This document shows, one piece after another, positions 61,554 through 64,000 of a stretch of DNA of 64,000 bases. How positions within the stretch are numbered: position 1 is the stretch's first letter; each line of letters opens with the position of its first letter. The position numbers were made by a program, and so were the translations under genes. Where the stretch lies: positions 310,001-374,000 of the forward strand of contig NZ_CAMTTE010000001.1 in NCBI RefSeq assembly GCF_947077775.1. Reading direction: 5' to 3'. A model generated the notes under the pieces. It was not told where the DNA came from. It saw nothing but the letters and a program-made list of their open reading frames with translations, and ran no database searches. The DNA comes from Salinibacter pepae. Its GTDB lineage: Bacteria; Bacteroidota; Rhodothermia; Rhodothermales; Salinibacteraceae.

Positions 61554-62033
61554 ATGCCGAACCCAATCAAAGAGGCCCTTCTCAACCGCGGCTGGGCCGG
61601 CCAGACGCTCAGCCGGTCCGAGACGGTCGACCGCATCGACCCACTCATCCGGCAGCACATTGAGCTGAACCACCACTACGGCGCCGCCATCCGCCACTGC
61701 GACGACGAGCGTGTCGTGGACGTGCTGGAGCGCCTCCAGAAGACCGCCCGCACCGACGTGGGCAAACTGTCCGAGACCGTCCTGAGCTGCGGCGGCACGC
61801 CGTACAACGGCACGGACCTCTCCCCCGAGGACTTTACGCTGAAGGGGTCGCTGAGCAAGCTCTTCGAGGAGCTCCACGACCTCGAGACGGCGTTCAACGA
61901 CGCCCTCGGGGCGGAGCTCGACCTCGAACACCAGATGCGGACCCGCGGGGTGCTCCAGGCAATCCGGAGCAACAGCCAGGACCGCCTCGACGCCCTCGAC
62001 GCCCTCCAACGACGCATCGGCAACGCGGCGTAG
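61554..62033 (+). CDS. Hypothetical helical protein in the trp operon
   Basis: A 159-residue acidic, all-helical protein with no signal peptide or membrane segment. Four amphipathic helices are plausible (about 5-35, 38-70, 90-118, 122-150), with HIELNHHYGAAIRHCDDE and KLSETVLSCGGTPYNG. The layout faintly recalls ferritin-like four-helix bundles of the DUF2383 type, which also carry a GG turn after the second helix, but no clear metal-binding set is seen. It lies between trpE (109-bp gap) and trpS (48-bp gap), so it is likely cotranscribed under Trp control. I do not assign a function. Confidence 0.7.
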   Translation: MPNPIKEALLNRGWAGQTLSRSETVDRIDPLIRQHIELNHHYGAAIRHCDDERVVDVLERLQKTARTDVGKLSETVLSCGGTPYNGTDLSPEDFTLKGSLSKLFEELHDLETAFNDALGAELDLEHQMRTRGVLQAIRSNSQDRLDALDALQRRIGNAA

Positions 62034-62081
62034 CACGCCCCCGACGCCTTGTCCCTCCACGCCCTCACGCCCCCTGCCCCG

Positions 62082-63116
62082 ATGGAAGCCCCCGACTCTG
62101 CCTCGCCCCCGGACACCGAACGCCCCGCCGACCCGGTCGTGGTCTCCGGCATCCAGCCGTCCGGCCGCCTGCACCTGGGCAACTACTTTGGGGCCCTTCG
62201 CCAACACATTGCTCTGCACCGGCAGCACGACGCCTACTACTTCATCGTGAACTACCACGCGATGACGACGGTGCAGGACGCGGAGCGGCTCCGCGAGCAC
62301 ACCTTCAACGTGGCGCTGGACTACCTCGCCCTCGGCTTCGACCCCAACGAGGCGGCCCTCTTCGTGCAGAGCGACGTGCCGGAGGTCACCGAGCTCATGT
62401 GGATCTTCTTCAACCTCCTCCCCACGAGCGCCCTCGAGAAAGGAGTGGCCTATAAGGACAAGGTGGAGGCCGGCCTTACGCCGAACGCGGGCCTCTTCAA
62501 CTACCCGGTGCTGCAGGCCGCCGACATCCTCGCGTACGGCGGCTCGCTGGTGCCCGTCGGGGCGGACCAGAAGCAGAACCTGGAGATCGCCCGCGACCTG
62601 GCCCGTCGCTTTAACAACCGGTTCTGCCCGGAGGACGAGCCGCTCCTCCCCGTCCCTGAGCCCCAGATTCTCGACGACGTGGCCGTGGTCCCCGGCACAG
62701 ACGGGCGCAAGATGTCGAAGAGCTACGACAACACCATCGGCATTTTCGACGAGGGCGATGCGCTGGAGGAGAAGGTGATGAACATCGTGACCGACTCCAC
62801 CCCCCTCGACGCCCCGAAGGACCCCGCGTCCTGCAACGTCTTCGCCCTGATCACCCTGTTTGCCGACGCGGAGACCCAGCAGGAGATCGCGGATAAGTAC
62901 CGGGCCGGCGGGTACGGCTACGGGCACGCCAAGCAGGCGCTCAAAGAACTGATCGAGGAGCACTTCGCCGACGCACGGGCCCGCCGCAACGACCTCGAAC
63001 AGCGCCCGGACTACGTGCGCGACGTGCTCCGGCAGGGCGCGACGGAGGCCCGGGCCCAGGCCGAGCCCCTCCTGGAAAAGGTGCGCGACCGGGTCGGCCT
63101 GGTCCGTACCCACTGA
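62082..63116 (+). CDS. trpS: Tryptophanyl-tRNA synthetase
   Basis: A 344-residue class I synthetase. SGIQPSGRLHLGNYFGA contains the HIGH-equivalent HLGN; NYHAMTT, QSDVPEVTELMW, LFNYPVLQAADIL and VPVGADQKQNLEIARDLA are standard; the KMSKS loop is DGRKMSKSYDN. It charges tRNA-Trp, the very molecule sensed by the trp leader. ATG 62082 is used. Position inside the trp operon means its expression is probably raised when charged tRNA-Trp is scarce. Confidence 0.95.
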   Translation: MEAPDSASPPDTERPADPVVVSGIQPSGRLHLGNYFGALRQHIALHRQHDAYYFIVNYHAMTTVQDAERLREHTFNVALDYLALGFDPNEAALFVQSDVPEVTELMWIFFNLLPTSALEKGVAYKDKVEAGLTPNAGLFNYPVLQAADILAYGGSLVPVGADQKQNLEIARDLARRFNNRFCPEDEPLLPVPEPQILDDVAVVPGTDGRKMSKSYDNTIGIFDEGDALEEKVMNIVTDSTPLDAPKDPASCNVFALITLFADAETQQEIADKYRAGGYGYGHAKQALKELIEEHFADARARRNDLEQRPDYVRDVLRQGATEARAQAEPLLEKVRDRVGLVRTH

Positions 63117-63240
63117 CGGGCGGTGACGGCCCGGCCGTCGTGACGGCTCCCGATGCGCGTCCCGCACGACGACGCGATGATCCCGGCCGTCCCCGCTCCA
63201 AAGACCCATCTGACTTCCCGCTCCCCATTCCGCCCCACCC

Positions 63241-63843
63241 ATGATTCTGGTCATAGACAACTACGACTCGTTCACCTACAACCTCGTCCACCTTGCGGGC
63301 CGCGAGACGGATGATGTGGAGGTGGTCCGCAACGACGACCTTACGGTCGCGGACGTGGCGGCCCGGGACCCGGACGGCATTTTGATTTCGCCAGGCCCGG
63401 GCCATCCGTCGGAGGCCGGCATCACGGAGCCGGTCATCCGGAAGCTCGGCGCGACGACCCCGATCCTGGGCGTCTGCCTCGGGCACCAGGCCATCGGGGA
63501 GGTCTACGGCGGGTCCGTCACCCAGGCCGACGAGCTGATGCACGGCAAGACGAGCCCCGTCCTCCACGAGGGCACGCCGCTCTTCGAGGACGTCGACCCG
63601 TCGTTTGACGCGACCCGGTACCACTCCCTCGTCATCGACCCGGACACCTTCCCCCACGAGGACCTGGAGGTGACGGCCACGACGGAGGAGCACGACACGA
63701 TCATGGCCCTCCGCCACCGCACCCATCCGCTGTACGGCATCCAGTTCCACCCGGAAAGCGTGATGACGCGGGCCGGGCCGACGATCATTGCCAACTGGCT
63801 CTCGATCGCGCTGGACGAGCGGTCCCCCGCCCCCACATCCTAA
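63241..63843 (+). CDS. trpG: Anthranilate synthase component II (glutamine amidotransferase)
   Basis: A 200-residue class I glutaminase that delivers ammonia to TrpE. ILVIDNYDSFTYNLVH opens the protein; SPGPGHPSEAG, the catalytic Cys in ILGVCLGHQAIGE (near residue 79), and the HPES His-Glu pair in GIQFHPESVMT complete the triad. Length is normal. It is separated from trpS by 124 bp and followed by trpD after 45 bp. It could also serve aminodeoxychorismate synthase, as in organisms with one shared subunit. Confidence 0.94.
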   Translation: MILVIDNYDSFTYNLVHLAGRETDDVEVVRNDDLTVADVAARDPDGILISPGPGHPSEAGITEPVIRKLGATTPILGVCLGHQAIGEVYGGSVTQADELMHGKTSPVLHEGTPLFEDVDPSFDATRYHSLVIDPDTFPHEDLEVTATTEEHDTIMALRHRTHPLYGIQFHPESVMTRAGPTIIANWLSIALDERSPAPTS

Positions 63844-63888
63844 TCCATCTCAGTCCTTCCACGTCTTTCTCGAAACCCCTTTCTGCCT

Positions 63889-64000
63889 GTGAACACCCTG
63901 CTTCAAACCATCGCCGACGGCGATCCGCTCTCCCGCCCGGAGGCCGAAGAGGCCATGGCCACGATGATGAGCGGTTCTGCGCGGGACGAGCACACCGCCG
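63889..64000 (+). CDS. trpD: Anthranilate phosphoribosyltransferase, 5' end only
   Basis: Only 37 codons are in the window. The start is GTG 63889, giving a polypeptide with LLQTIADGDPLSRPEAEEAM, the N-terminal helical segment typical of TrpD (L....g..Ls..Ea...m). The call depends on this segment and on the position behind trpG; the remainder is outside. Confidence 0.8.
   Translation, partial: MNTLLQTIADGDPLSRPEAEEAMATMMSGSARDEHTA

Noticed and set aside
60162-63260. A 1032-codon open frame on the minus strand opposite trpE, orf159 and trpS
   Set aside because: It is antisense to three well-recognised genes, its translation is low-complexity (rich in Arg, Gly, Val, His) with no domain, and GC-rich third positions make such long antisense frames common.

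Overview
The window looks like a piece of the chromosome of an extremely halophilic, GC-rich member of the Bacteroidota/Rhodothermota group, most likely a Salinibacter-type organism. The lineage call is inference. It rests on very high GC at third codon positions, strongly acidic proteins (aspartate/glutamate-rich tails and linkers, as in salt-in halophiles), start codons that mostly lack a Shine-Dalgarno sequence and follow C/T-rich leaders, and a T9SS-like C-terminal sorting domain. Genes are densely packed on both strands. I see no insertion sequence, prophage, CRISPR array or rRNA. One tRNA gene (tRNA-Thr, UGU) is present.

Layout. 1-7.5 kb: the 3' end of fumC, an HtrA protease, a small orphan protein, glycerol dehydrogenase, a stand-alone glycogen-binding-type domain, prephenate dehydrogenase (tyrA), gcvT and a ComB-type phosphatase. 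7.7-16.2 kb: ftsK, purK-purE, a secreted chimeric lysyl-endopeptidase-like protease, tyrS and smpB. 16.3-21.1 kb (minus strand): the conserved translation/secretion cluster ffh-rpsP-rimM-trmD-rplS followed by an MqnA-like gene. 21.4-32.2 kb: 5-formyl-THF cyclo-ligase, a PspC-domain protein, polA with a pair of M16 peptidases, a HAD phosphatase and a four-PAS histidine kinase. 32.9-42.0 kb: purN-purH, mreB-mreC, hslV-NYN-hslU, a small membrane protein and a lipoprotein hydrolase. 42.1-57.6 kb: gamma-carbonic-anhydrase-like protein, AI-2E-type permease, SLC13 transporter, tRNA-Thr, DedA, ispF-ispD, queA, a cobalamin-binding-protein homologue, a Tat-exported amidase, an acidic repeat protein, a PiT transporter, prfC and a DUF4010 membrane protein. 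57.5-58.3 kb: a decayed stretch with remnants of a YdcF gene and possibly a cupin gene. 58.3-64 kb: a VKOR-DsbA fusion, then divergently a trp operon (trpL leader, trpE, orf159, trpS, trpG, trpD 5' end).

The most striking signal is a complete classical trp attenuator before trpE. A 27-codon leader ORF carries Trp-Trp-Leu-Trp, an antiterminator helix pairs 12 of 13 positions, and an overlapping Rho-independent terminator ends in a U-tract. The attenuated operon appears to include tryptophanyl-tRNA synthetase and an unknown helical protein, so tRNA charging and tryptophan synthesis would share one control loop. Other notable items are the AT-rich protease module fused to native GC-rich fibronectin/sorting domains, an RNase-like NYN gene between hslV and hslU that has lost one acidic motif, and a symmetric four-copy inverted repeat between polA and the M16 genes.
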